A DNA stretch of 11,533 nucleotides, taken from the NCBI GenBank assembly GCA_945863085.1, contig CAMBCD010000058.1, positions 1-11,533 of the forward strand, given 5' to 3'. Source of the stretch: Bordetella parapertussis (lineage in GTDB: Bacteria > Pseudomonadota > Gammaproteobacteria > Burkholderiales > SG8-41). The position numbers and the translations under genes were made by a program. The stretch's first letter is position 1, and each line of letters opens with the position of its first letter. The notes beneath the pieces are model-generated. The model saw nothing but the letters and a program-made list of their open reading frames with translations. It was not told where the DNA came from and did not search any database. Below, piece by piece: positions 1 to 7,780 of this stretch.

Positions 1-292
1 ATGCAAGTACACCGACTGTGTGGATGTTTGCCCCGTGGACTGTTTCCGCGAAGGGCCCAACATGCTGGTCATCGATCCGGATGAATGCATCGACTGCACG
101 CTGTGCGTTGCCGAATGTCCGGTGGAGGCGATTTTTGCCGAAGACGACGTGCCGGATGATCAGCGGGAGTTCACCGCATTGAATGCGGAACTTGCCAAGG
201 TCTGGAAGCCGATCATCGAGAAAAAGGATGGGCCGGCGGACGCTGATGACTGGGTCAAGGTCAAGGCAAAGAAACATCTGATCGAGAAGTAG
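1..292 (+). CDS. fdxA: 7Fe ferredoxin FdxA (3' part; start lies before the window)
   Basis: Small electron carrier with one [3Fe-4S] and one [4Fe-4S] cluster, acting in the cytoplasm; its redox partner cannot be told from here. The reading frame is open from base 2 (TGC AAG TAC) to the TAG at 290-292, giving 96 visible residues. The GTG at base 20 is an internal valine, not the start: the upstream codons read C-K-Y-T-D-C, the conserved N-terminal motif of this family. Compared with Azotobacter FdI-type proteins, only about 11 residues, including the first cluster cysteine, are missing, so the full protein should be near 107 residues. Visible cysteines are at codons starting 2, 17, 29 and 41, followed by the [12 protein letters not shown] block. 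The acidic/hydrophobic C-terminal extension typical of FdxA is present. The last 52 bases of this gene occur again downstream at 385-436. Family assignment is firm. Confidence 0.95.
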   Translation, partial: CKYTDCVDVCPVDCFREGPNMLVIDPDECIDCTLCVAECPVEAIFAEDDVPDDQREFTALNAELAKVWKPIIEKKDGPADADDWVKVKAKKHLIEK

Positions 293-293
293 C
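242..293 (+). repeat. Direct repeat copy 1: last codons of fdxA
   Basis: The 52 bases covering the last 16 codons and the stop of fdxA are repeated at 385-436. The two copies agree at 49 of 52 positions by direct reading. The three differences are T/C in the D-W codon region, GAG/GAA in the penultimate codon pair and TAG/TAA at the stop. Confidence 0.9.
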
Positions 294-331
294 AGCGTTC
301 GCGCCTTTGGTGCGCGTCCGGCGGCCTCTTC

Positions 332-382
332 GCGGTCGCATCCCCGCTGCAGCGGGGCCCCTGCTCCGCGCTCCGCGACCGC
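332..382 (+). other. GC-rich palindromic stem-loop between the two fdxA 3'-end copies
   Basis: Bases 342-357 form a perfect 16-base palindrome (CCCCGCTG/CAGCGGGG), and 332-339 (GCGGTCGC) can pair with 375-382 (GCGACCGC), enclosing it. There is no T-run after it, so it does not look like a standard intrinsic terminator. It could be an RNA fold in the fdxA 3' untranslated region or part of a small repeat element. Confidence 0.5.
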
Positions 383-384
383 AG

Positions 385-436
385 GCTGATGACCGGGTCA
401 AGGTCAAGGCAAAGAAACATCTGATCGAAAAGTAAC
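385..436 (+). repeat. Direct repeat copy 2: orphan duplicate of the fdxA 3' end
   Basis: Second copy of the fdxA 3' end, 143 bases downstream of the first, ending in its own TAA (433-435). It has no ferredoxin cluster sequence in front of it, so it is a gene-end remnant and not a second ferredoxin gene. The 91 bases between the copies are GC-rich and palindromic. Origin by tandem duplication followed by divergence, or by insertion of a short element that recreated the gene end, cannot be decided from this window. Confidence 0.85.
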
Positions 437-452
437 GGCGCGCGCAGCGCCG
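436..452 (+). other. Small perfect hairpin upstream of the addB-like gene
   Basis: CGGCGC (436-441) pairs with GCGCCG (447-452) around a five-base loop, directly after the second fdxA 3'-end copy and 29 bases before the next start codon. No T-tract follows, so termination is uncertain. It may be part of the fdxA transcript end or of the 5' leader of the next gene. Confidence 0.35.
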
Positions 453-481
453 TTGCGGCGGCGGGTTTATCATCCCTGCCC

Positions 482-3196
482 ATGGCTGCCGCGGCTGCAT
501 TTCAGGTTATTTCCCACGATGAGGTCTTTGTCCGGCTGGCGCAGGCGCCTGCAGGGACGGTGGTCGTCACGCCCAACCAGCGCCTGTCAGTGGCGTTGCA
601 GCGCGCATACGACGACCTCCAGGCCGCACAGGGCAAAACCTTGTGGGAATCTGCCGACATCCTGCCGTGGGGCGGATTCCTCGAGCGCGCCTGGCATGAG
701 GCCTTGTATGCCGATACAGCGTCTTTACCGCTGCCGCTTTCGCCGGCGCAGGCACAAGCCGTGTGGGAAAACCTGCTGCGCACTTCAACCTCCGGCGAGA
801 CTTTGCTGGCCGTCGCTGATGCTGCGCGCCTTGCGCATGAGGCATGGCAACTCAGTACGGTGTGGCGACTTGCACCGCGCCTGAACGCTGCGGTGCTGAA
901 CGATGATTCCCGGGCGTTCCAGGAATGGGCGCCGCGTTACGAGCGGATCCTGCAACGCAACGGCCAGATGGATGTCGCACAACTGGCCGACCGGCTGCCT
1001 CCGCTTTTTGCGAGCGGCTGCATCCGGCCGCCGCAGACGCTGGTGGCGTATGGTTTTGATGGGTTTACGCCGCAGCAGGCAGAATTCCTGGCAGGCGTGC
1101 AGGATAAGGGCTGCACGATAGTGCTGGCGGGTGCTCCGGCATGCACCGGCCGCGTACTGCGCGTGCCCTGCGCCGATACAGAACAGGAAATCCATCGTGC
1201 CGCGGCCTGGGCGCGCACGCGGCTCGAAGCCGGCAACTCGCGCATCGGGATCGTTGTCCCCGACCTTGCTGCGCGGCGATCAGCGATTGTTCGCATTTTC
1301 AGCGCCACCATGGCACCTGACTATGCGCTGCCGGATGCTGTGCCCGGTGTGTTGCCGTTCAATCTGTCGCTGGGGGAACCGCTGGTGGCCTACCCGCTGG
1401 TCAATGCCGCGTTGCTGCTGCTGGAACTGGCGGGCCGTGATATCGAATTCGAGCGCGCCAGCTGGCTGCTGTGTTCACCGTTCATTGACGGTGGCGAGGC
1501 GGAGCGCGACAGCCGTGCCGCGCTGGATGTGGAATTGCGTCGCCGCGCGGAACCCGTGATCACGCTGGAACGGTTGCAGGGGATGGTCATTGAACATGGC
1601 GGCGATTGCCCGCAGCTCGCGCGGCGTTTGTCCGCATTGGCCGGGTTCCGCAGAAACCGGCTGCAAGGCACACATCCGCCATCGACATGGGCGAAAGCCA
1701 TATCGGAGGCGCTGACCGTTGCGGGATTCCCGGGTGAACGCAGCCTGGATTCCAGCGAATACCAGGCCTTGAAAAAATGGCATGACGTGGTCGCTGCGTT
1801 TGCGGCGCTGGATCGCGTCGTGCCGCGCATGCCTTATGCAGAAGCCTTGTCACGCTTGCGCCGCATTGCGGCAGATACCCTGTTCCAGCCGGAGTCGCCG
1901 GAAGTGCCGATCCAGATTCTCGGTGTGCTCGAAGCGGCAGGGCTGACCTTTGACGGCCTGTGGGTCATGGGCCTCAGCGACGGCAACTGGCCGCCGGCAC
2001 CGCGCCCCAATCCCTTCCTGCCGCTGGCACTGCAGCGCACCGCTGGTTTGCCGCACAGCACGGCCGCTGATGTGCTGGATGCCGCGCGGCGCACGACTGC
2101 GCAATGGTGTACGGCCGCCACGGAAGTGGTGCTGAGCCATCCCTGCCAGGAAGATGATCGCGAACTGCGCTCCAGTCCCCTGATTGCGCAGGTCGCAGAG
2201 GCGGATCCGGTGATCACCCCTTACGCTGATTTCCGCGATGTGATCCATGCCGCGCGCTGCGATGAGCGTCTGCCGGACGCTGCGGCGCCGGCGCTTGCTG
2301 ACGGCACGGTGACCGGTGCCGGCACTGCATTGATCAAGGACCAGGCTGCGTGTCCGTTCCGCGCGTATGCAAAACATCGCCTGCATGCTGTGGCACCGGA
2401 AGCGCCGCACGCCGGGCTCGACGCCGCCGAGCGTGGCACGCTGGTGCACCGGGTGCTGGCGAAAGCATGGACGCAGCTGCGCAGCAGTGATGCGCTGGCC
2501 GCCATCAGCAGCGACGATCTTGAGGCCTTGCTTGCAAATGCAGCGGATGCCGCGATGGAGCGCATCCGGCGCGAGCGGCCGACGACCTTGTCAGGGCGTT
2601 TTGCCGAGATCGAAAAACGCCGGCTCATCAGCCTCGCGCGTGCGTGGCTGGAACAGGATCGCCGGCGCGGCGGATTCACGGTGATTGCCGTCGAAGACAA
2701 ACGCGGCATGGCCATCGGCGGCCTGACGCTGAATGCGCGGCTCGACCGCGTCGATGAGACGACGGACGGCCGCCGCATCGTGATCGATTACAAAACCGGC
2801 AAGGCCACACCGGGTGCAATGCTGGGCGTACGGCCTGATGAACCGCAGTTGCCCCTGTATTTGCTGACCGCCGAAGCCGGTGCTGTCGCCGTGGCGTTTG
2901 CGCAGGTGCGTGCCGGCGACATGAAATATGCCGGGCTTGCACGCGATGGCGACTTGCTGCCGGGGGTGAAGGCGTATGCCGATTCCAGATACGCGGACCA
3001 GTATCCGGCATGGCCGGATGTGCTTGCGGCCTGGCAGGCTGATCTGGAGCGCATTGCACAGCAGTTCGCCGCCGGCGTGGCGACGGTGGATCCCAAGCAG
3101 CATCCACACACCTGTCGCCTTTGTGACCAGCAGGCGTTCTGTCGCATCCGCGAACGTATCGGGCAGACATTGGAAGACGGGGAGGCGGGGCAGTGA
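482..3196 (+). CDS. AddB-like PD-(D/E)XK nuclease subunit, probable DNA repair protein
   Basis: Predicted non-motor, nuclease-bearing subunit of an AddAB-type helicase-nuclease that processes double-strand breaks for homologous recombination. The length (904 residues) matches the roughly 900-residue 'probable DNA repair protein' family related to AddB. The N-terminal region starts with TVVVTPNQRLS where helicases have a Walker A loop; there is no GxGKT, so ATPase activity is probably lost. The nuclease domain (about 620-895) shows H656 (GTLVHRVL), D755/D758 (LDRVD) and D769-Y770-K771 (IDYKTGK). C624 (ACPFRAY) and C878-X2-C881-X5-C887 fit the four-cysteine Fe-S staple of AddB exactly in spacing. 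The ATG at 482 is the first in frame; no strong ribosome-binding site is visible, so the start could be slightly different. The stop overlaps the next gene's GTG by four bases. Family firm; cellular role inferred. Confidence 0.9.
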   Translation: MAAAAAFQVISHDEVFVRLAQAPAGTVVVTPNQRLSVALQRAYDDLQAAQGKTLWESADILPWGGFLERAWHEALYADTASLPLPLSPAQAQAVWENLLRTSTSGETLLAVADAARLAHEAWQLSTVWRLAPRLNAAVLNDDSRAFQEWAPRYERILQRNGQMDVAQLADRLPPLFASGCIRPPQTLVAYGFDGFTPQQAEFLAGVQDKGCTIVLAGAPACTGRVLRVPCADTEQEIHRAAAWARTRLEAGNSRIGIVVPDLAARRSAIVRIFSATMAPDYALPDAVPGVLPFNLSLGEPLVAYPLVNAALLLLELAGRDIEFERASWLLCSPFIDGGEAERDSRAALDVELRRRAEPVITLERLQGMVIEHGGDCPQLARRLSALAGFRRNRLQGTHPPSTWAKAISEALTVAGFPGERSLDSSEYQALKKWHDVVAAFAALDRVVPRMPYAEALSRLRRIAADTLFQPESPEVPIQILGVLEAAGLTFDGLWVMGLSDGNWPPAPRPNPFLPLALQRTAGLPHSTAADVLDAARRTTAQWCTAATEVVLSHPCQEDDRELRSSPLIAQVAEADPVITPYADFRDVIHAARCDERLPDAAAPALADGTVTGAGTALIKDQAACPFRAYAKHRLHAVAPEAPHAGLDAAERGTLVHRVLAKAWTQLRSSDALAAISSDDLEALLANAADAAMERIRRERPTTLSGRFAEIEKRRLISLARAWLEQDRRRGGFTVIAVEDKRGMAIGGLTLNARLDRVDETTDGRRIVIDYKTGKATPGAMLGVRPDEPQLPLYLLTAEAGAVAVAFAQVRAGDMKYAGLARDGDLLPGVKAYADSRYADQYPAWPDVLAAWQADLERIAQQFAAGVATVDPKQHPHTCRLCDQQAFCRIRERIGQTLEDGEAGQ
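3181..3195 (+). promoter_or_regulatory. Ribosome-binding site and GTGA overlap fixing the addA-like start
   Basis: A GGAGG-type sequence at 3181-3185 lies eight bases before the GTG at 3193-3195. The upstream gene's TGA (3194-3196) overlaps that GTG. This supports the GTG as the real start and suggests translational coupling of the two subunits. Confidence 0.75.
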
Positions 3197-6100
3197 GCGC
3201 GACCGTGCCCGATTTCGATCAGCGTCGCGATGCGCTGGATCCGGAACGTTCGTTCATCGTGCAGGCGCCGGCAGGATCGGGCAAGACCGAACTGCTGATC
3301 CAGCGTTACCTGCGGCTGCTGGCGCGGGTTGATCACGCCGAAGAAATCATCGCGGTCACCTTCACCAAAAAAGCCGCAGGCGAAATGCGTGAACGGGTGC
3401 TGCAGGCGCTGGCGGACGCGCAGGCGGGCAAGACGCCGGCGTCGGCGCACGAGGAATTAACACTCAAGCTTGCGGCAGCTGCGTTACGCCGCGACCATGA
3501 GGCGGGCTGGCACCTTGCCGACAATCCTGCGCAACTGCGCATCCAGACCATCGATGCGCTGTGCGCCGGCCTGACCAGGCAGATGCCGGTGCTGTCACGA
3601 TTCGGTGCGCAGCCGGAAACAGTGGAAGACGCATCGGAACTGCATCAGGAAGCCGCGCGCGCGACCATTGCGCTGGTCAATGGCGACGGTCCCGCGGCGG
3701 CGGATGTGGAAATGGTGCTGGCGCATCTTGATAACGACGTGGCGCGCAGCGAAGCCCTGCTGGCCGACATGCTGGCGCGCCGCGACCAGTGGCTGCGCCA
3801 GGTAGTGCACGGCCTTGACCGCGCGCAACTCGAATCGGCGCTGCAGCAGGTCCGTGTGGCGGCGGTGCGGCGCCTGCGTGCTGCGATCCCGCCGCTGCTG
3901 AATGAGGAAATACATGCGCTGGCCGACTACGTGTTCGGTAATCTCGGACAAGGCAATTTTTCCGATGACGTCGAATCCTGGGTGGGTTTGGCCTGGGTCT
4001 TTCTCACCGAAGAGGAACGCTGGCGGAAAAAAAGAGGGCTGACCAAAAATCAGGGCTTTCTCGCTGGCGCGGCGGGGCAGTCCTGGAAAGACCGTGCTGA
4101 ACTCTTGTTCGGGGCGCTTGATTCCGCAGTGGATGCACGTTCCGCGCTGGCGGCCCTGCGTCGCCTGCCGCCGCCCGCGTACAGCGACAGCCAATGGCAG
4201 GTGCTGGGTGCGATCCTGAGCCTGCTGCCGCAGGCCGTGGCGCAATTGAAACTGATATTCCAGTCGCGTCGTCAGGTTGATTTCACGGAAGTGGCGCAGG
4301 GCGCCTTGCATGCGCTGGGCAGCGAGGACGAACCAACCGACCTGACTTTCGCACTCGATTACCGCATCCGCCACCTGCTGATCGACGAATTCCAGGACAC
4401 CTCGATCAGCCAGTCCGAACTGATCGCCAGGCTCACCGCCGGATGGTCGCCGGACGACGGACGCACGGTGTTTGCCGTCGGTGATCCGATGCAATCCATC
4501 TACCGTTTTCGCGAAGCCGAAGTCGGCTTGTTCCTGCGCGCGCGCCAGGAAGGCATTGCCGGCGTCGATCTGCATCCGGTGGCCCTGTCGGCGAATTTCC
4601 GTTCACAGTCCGGTATCGTCGACTGGGTCAACGCGACATTCACGCATGTCATGCCGGCAGCGGAAAACATCACCTCGGGGGCAGTGCCGTACACCGCTTC
4701 AGTGGCGACGCGTGCTGCGCTGGCAGGCGATGCAGTGACCGTGCATCCGCTGTTTGATGATGCGGCTGTGGAAGAGGCGCAGCGCGTTGCACAAATCGTT
4801 CAAGCTGCGCGCGACGCCGATGCTGCGGCGAAAGTTGCAATCCTGGTGCGCACGCGCAGCCATCTGCGCGAGATCGTGCCGGCGCTGAAAGCGGCCGGGC
4901 TGCGCTTCCGTGCCATCGACATCGAGCCGCTGGGCCAGCGTCCGGCGATCCAGGATTTGCTGGCGCTGACGCGAGCCCTGGCACATCCGGCGGACCGGGT
5001 GGCGTGGCTCGCCGTGTTGCGCGCGCCGTGGTGCGGACTGACGCTGGCTGATCTGCATGTACTGGCTGCGGCCGATGCGCAGAAGACACTGTGGTCCGCG
5101 ATGCAGGATGAACAATGTGTCGCGCAGCTTTCCGCCGATGGCCGTGCTCGCCTTGAGCGGGCGCGCGCCGCGCTGGCAAGCAGCCTTGCCCAGCGTGCTC
5201 GCGGGCCCTTGCGTGAACATGTAGCCGGCGCCTGGTACGCCCTCGGTGGTCCGGCCTGCGTGGAGCAGGAAACCGACCTCGAGGATGCGGAAACCTATTT
5301 CCGTTATCTCGACAAACATGAAGATTCCGGCGCGTTGCCGGATCGCGCGAACTTCGAGGTCGGGCTCGGACAGCTCTATGCCTTGCCTGATCTCGAGGCT
5401 GACGACAGCCTGCAGATCATGACCATCCACAAAGCCAAGGGGCTTGAATTTGATGTGGTGATCGTGCCCGGCCTCGCCCGGTCGCCGCGCCGTGACGACA
5501 AGAAACTGTTCCTGTGGACCGAGCAGCCGGATGCTGAGGGCCGCAATGAGCTGCTGCTGGCGCCGATCAACGCGGCGGGGGATGGCGGCGATCCGATCTA
5601 CGCGTGGATTGAACAATTCAACAGCGAAAAACAAAGCCTGGAGGACGGGCGGCTGCTGTATGTGGCGGCCACTCGCGCCAGACGCCATCTGCATTTGCTC
5701 GGCAGCGTTCCTGTTGTTACTGAAGAAGATGGCGTGTCAAGGGTCAAACCGCCGCCGTCGCAATCGCTGCTCGGCAAACTGTGGCCCGTGGTGGCACCCG
5801 TTTACGAGGCGGCATTGCGCGATGCCCCGCCGCAGTTGCCGGTGGCTGCGGTGGCGGCGCCGGTCATCGATCAGGCCTTGCGCCGCTTGCCGGTCGCATG
5901 GATGCGGCCTGCTGCGCCGGGTGGCGTGGACTGGGCGGCACCGCAGGATGCAGTGCGTATGCAGGACGCACTCGAGTTTTCCTGGGCCGGGGAGACTGCA
6001 CGGCATGTCGGCAGCGTGGTGCACCGCTGGCTGCAGCGGATCAGCGAAGACGGCGTCGTGAAATGGGATGCGGCGCGCATCGCCGCGCTCGAACCCGCGA

Positions 6101-6534
6101 TCCGCCATGCGCTGGCTGCGCAGGGTGTCGGTGAACACGACATTGCAGCGGCCGCCGCAAGGGCAAGGCAGGCGCTGATCAACTGTATCGATGATGCCCG
6201 CGGCCGCTGGGTGCTGGATGCACACGCCGAAGGCCGTTCGGAATTGCGGCTGAGCGGAGTCACCGCTGGCCGACCTGCCAAGGTGGTGATTGATCGCACG
6301 TTTATCGACGCGGATGGCGCGCGCTGGATCATCGATTACAAGACCAGTGTGCACGAGGGCGCGGATACCGCGGCCTTTCTCGACAATGAACAGGAGCGTT
6401 ATCGCGGCCAGCTGGAGCGTTATGCAGCGCTGCTCCGGGCTGGTGGTGCCCCCCAAGAGGACTTGCGCATTCGCCTCGGACTTTATTTCCCCTTGCTCGG
6501 CGGCTGGCGTGAGTGGGATTATTTACCAAAATGA
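3193..6534 (+). CDS. AddA-like UvrD-family helicase-nuclease (exonuclease V / AddAB motor subunit)
   Basis: ATP-driven 3'-5' DNA translocase with a C-terminal nuclease, predicted to work with the AddB-like partner encoded just upstream. All superfamily 1 motifs are visible in 1113 residues: Walker A APAGSGKT (25-32), Ia around FTKKAAGEMRER (57-68), II LIDEFQDTS (DE at 398-399, Q401), III VGDPMQSIYRFR (429-440), IV around NFRSQ (468-472), V TIHKAKGLEFD (744-754) and VI LLYVAATRAR (821-830). The C-terminal PD-(D/E)XK domain has H944 (SVVHRW), D1034 (VIDRT) and D1048-Y1049-K1050 (IIDYKTS), so both subunits appear to keep nuclease residues, as in AddAB and unlike RecBCD. GTG start with a ribosome-binding site and a four-base overlap with the addB-like gene. 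The last codons are tandemly repeated past the stop. The closest named relatives are AddA and RecB; the domain order and the AddB-like partner favour AddA. Confidence 0.93.
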   Translation: MSATVPDFDQRRDALDPERSFIVQAPAGSGKTELLIQRYLRLLARVDHAEEIIAVTFTKKAAGEMRERVLQALADAQAGKTPASAHEELTLKLAAAALRRDHEAGWHLADNPAQLRIQTIDALCAGLTRQMPVLSRFGAQPETVEDASELHQEAARATIALVNGDGPAAADVEMVLAHLDNDVARSEALLADMLARRDQWLRQVVHGLDRAQLESALQQVRVAAVRRLRAAIPPLLNEEIHALADYVFGNLGQGNFSDDVESWVGLAWVFLTEEERWRKKRGLTKNQGFLAGAAGQSWKDRAELLFGALDSAVDARSALAALRRLPPPAYSDSQWQVLGAILSLLPQAVAQLKLIFQSRRQVDFTEVAQGALHALGSEDEPTDLTFALDYRIRHLLIDEFQDTSISQSELIARLTAGWSPDDGRTVFAVGDPMQSIYRFREAEVGLFLRARQEGIAGVDLHPVALSANFRSQSGIVDWVNATFTHVMPAAENITSGAVPYTASVATRAALAGDAVTVHPLFDDAAVEEAQRVAQIVQAARDADAAAKVAILVRTRSHLREIVPALKAAGLRFRAIDIEPLGQRPAIQDLLALTRALAHPADRVAWLAVLRAPWCGLTLADLHVLAAADAQKTLWSAMQDEQCVAQLSADGRARLERARAALASSLAQRARGPLREHVAGAWYALGGPACVEQETDLEDAETYFRYLDKHEDSGALPDRANFEVGLGQLYALPDLEADDSLQIMTIHKAKGLEFDVVIVPGLARSPRRDDKKLFLWTEQPDAEGRNELLLAPINAAGDGGDPIYAWIEQFNSEKQSLEDGRLLYVAATRARRHLHLLGSVPVVTEEDGVSRVKPPPSQSLLGKLWPVVAPVYEAALRDAPPQLPVAAVAAPVIDQALRRLPVAWMRPAAPGGVDWAAPQDAVRMQDALEFSWAGETARHVGSVVHRWLQRISEDGVVKWDAARIAALEPAIRHALAAQGVGEHDIAAAAARARQALINCIDDARGRWVLDAHAEGRSELRLSGVTAGRPAKVVIDRTFIDADGARWIIDYKTSVHEGADTAAFLDNEQERYRGQLERYAALLRAGGAPQEDLRIRLGLYFPLLGGWREWDYLPK

Positions 6535-6574
6535 GCTCACCACAATAAGTACCAAAATGAGTTCATCACAATAA
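6524..6574 (+). repeat. Tandem repeat of the addA-like gene end (two 25-base units, 26-base period)
   Basis: Unit 1 (6524-6548) includes the last two complete codons (CCA AAA) and the TGA of the helicase gene; unit 2 (6550-6574) follows after one base. They match at 23 of 25 positions, both differences being C in unit 1 and T in unit 2. The second unit again reads ...CCA AAA TGA. This resembles, on a smaller scale, the fdxA 3'-end duplication in the same window. Confidence 0.85.
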
Positions 6575-6600
6575 CAGCTGTGCAACAGGGTCGGCCGCGG

Positions 6601-6629
6601 TTGCGGCAGCAGGAGATAACAATTAGCAT
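6601..6629 (+). promoter_or_regulatory. Possible sigma70-type promoter before tctC
   Basis: TTGCGG (6601-6606) and TAGCAT (6624-6629) are separated by 17 bases and match the TTGACA/TATAAT consensus at 3 and 4 of 6 positions. The match is weak; the main support is its position in the spacer between the repair operon and tctC. It would place transcription start near 6636, inside the possible leader ORF, so the two proposals do not both hold as drawn. Confidence 0.2.
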
Positions 6630-6696
6630 GACCCGCTCTGGCAGGGCACACATGCAGCGCGGCAAAAATCAAAATACGAATCGAGGAGATTATTAA
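6628..6696 (+). CDS. Possible 22-codon leader ORF overlapping the tctC start
   Basis: ATG at 6628 opens a 22-residue frame (begins MTRSGRAHMQRG, ends NRGDY) that stops with TAA at 6694-6696. The last A of the stop is the first base of the tctC ATG (TAATG). An AGGAG lies at 6611-6615, 12 bases before this ATG, longer than ideal spacing. The peptide is basic and hydrophilic and matches no family I recognise. The overlap could couple translation, but the region also holds the tctC ribosome-binding site and short ORFs of this size arise by chance. Confidence 0.2.
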   Translation: MTRSGRAHMQRGKNQNTNRGDY

Positions 6697-7700
6697 TGAA
6701 AATGCGAATGACCACGCGTAATTTTTTCCCCGGCAGCCTCGTGCTGCTGGCCTTCGCGGGCCTGCAGCTCGCACCCGGCACGGCACAGGCGCAGAATAAA
6801 TTTCCCGAGCGGACGATGCGGCTGGTGGTGCCGTTTGCCCCGGGTGGTGTCAATGACATCATCGGCCGGCGCTGGGCACAGGAAATGTCGCGCACGCTGG
6901 GCCAGAACATGATTGTCGAAAACCGCGCCGGCGCTTCGGGCGCGATCGGCGCAATGGAAGTGGTGCGCGCCAAACCCGACGGTTACACACTGCTGATCGC
7001 CAACACCACCACGCATGTGCTCAACCCGCTGGGCAATCCGAAACTGGGTTATGACCCGCTGAAGGATTTTACCGCGCTCGGCATCATCACGCTGGTGCCG
7101 ACCGGTGTCGCCGTGCATCCCTCGCTGCCGGTGAAGAACCTCAAGGGGCTGGTTGCATTCGCGAAAAGGAATCCGGGGCAGCTGTCCTTCGGTTCCGCCG
7201 GCACCGGCAGCATCACCCATCTCACCGGTGAGCTGTTCAAGAAACTCAACGGCAACCTGAACATCGTGCATGTGCCGTACAAGGGTGCGGGCCCCGGGCT
7301 CACCGATCTGGTGGCGGGGCATATTCCGATGTACACACCGACCATCAGTCCGGCGCCGCTGGAGTATCACAAGGCCGGTCGAATTCGCATGCTTGCCATC
7401 TGTTCCGATACGCGGCTGCAAGCCGTGCCCGATGTGCCGACGGCCCCTGAAGCGGGAATGCCGGAACTGGTGGTGCAGGCATTCAACGCCATTTTCCTGT
7501 CGCCGGGTGTGCCGCGACCGGTGGTGGACGCGCTGGCGCAGGCGAACCAGAAAGTCCTGGCCAATGCCGGCATGCAGGATTTCCTGCGCAAGGCGGGTGC
7601 GGAACCGGTGACCACGTCATCGCCGGAACGCGCGACACAATTCATCCAGAAGGAACTGCAGCGCTGGGGCCCGATCGTGCGCGAGACGGCGGGGAAATGA
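6696..7700 (+). CDS. Tripartite tricarboxylate transporter substrate-binding protein (Bug/TctC family)
   Basis: Periplasmic binding protein that captures a small carboxylate or other organic solute; the ligand cannot be read from the sequence. The 334 residues fit the family size. Residues 1-32 are a signal peptide: basic MKMRMTTR, hydrophobic stretch around LVLLAFAGL and an A-Q-A cleavage site before Q33. Family motifs follow: R-L-V-V-P-F-A-P-G-G with N-D-I-I-G-R shortly after, then ENRAGASGAIG and KPDGYTLL. The ATG at 6696 is preceded by GAGGAG (6683-6688) seven bases away; in-frame ATGs at codons 3 and 5 are less well placed. No TctA or TctB membrane genes are adjacent, which is common for the large Bug families of betaproteobacteria. 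The neighbouring oxidoreductase may or may not share its pathway. Confidence 0.93.
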   Translation: MKMRMTTRNFFPGSLVLLAFAGLQLAPGTAQAQNKFPERTMRLVVPFAPGGVNDIIGRRWAQEMSRTLGQNMIVENRAGASGAIGAMEVVRAKPDGYTLLIANTTTHVLNPLGNPKLGYDPLKDFTALGIITLVPTGVAVHPSLPVKNLKGLVAFAKRNPGQLSFGSAGTGSITHLTGELFKKLNGNLNIVHVPYKGAGPGLTDLVAGHIPMYTPTISPAPLEYHKAGRIRMLAICSDTRLQAVPDVPTAPEAGMPELVVQAFNAIFLSPGVPRPVVDALAQANQKVLANAGMQDFLRKAGAEPVTTSSPERATQFIQKELQRWGPIVRETAGK

Positions 7701-7731
7701 GTTTCCGGGCCACCGTATCCGGAATCGACGG

Positions 7732-7755
7732 AGGCTGCGGCAGCCTTAAATTTTA
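7732..7755 (+). terminator. Weak candidate terminator after tctC
   Basis: AGGCT (7732-7736) pairs with AGCCT (7742-7746) around GCGGC, and an AT-rich stretch (TAAATTTTAA) follows. The stem is short and the T-tract is broken by A's, so termination is plausible but weak. Confidence 0.35.
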
Positions 7756-7780
7756 AACATTTGATTTTATTGGATATTTT

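Noticed and set aside
20..292. GTG at base 20 as the ferredoxin start
   Set aside because: The frame continues upstream to base 2 with the conserved C-K-Y-T-D-C motif, so this GTG is an internal valine and the true start is outside the window.
3595..5694. Long minus-strand open frames (about 326 and 331 codons) opposite the addA-like gene
   Set aside because: They are antisense shadows of a strongly motif-supported helicase gene in GC-rich DNA; their translations show no recognisable domain.
1039..6828. Copies of the E. coli Chi octamer GCTGGTGG (for example 1039, 1381, 6439, 6821)
   Set aside because: They fall in Leu-Val codon pairs or similar coding contexts common in GC-rich genes, and AddAB enzymes of other groups use different Chi sequences, so no functional claim is justified.
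6693..7421. 242-codon minus-strand open frame opposite tctC
   Set aside because: It lies antisense to a well-supported TctC-family gene with signal peptide and ribosome-binding site; the translation has no family features.
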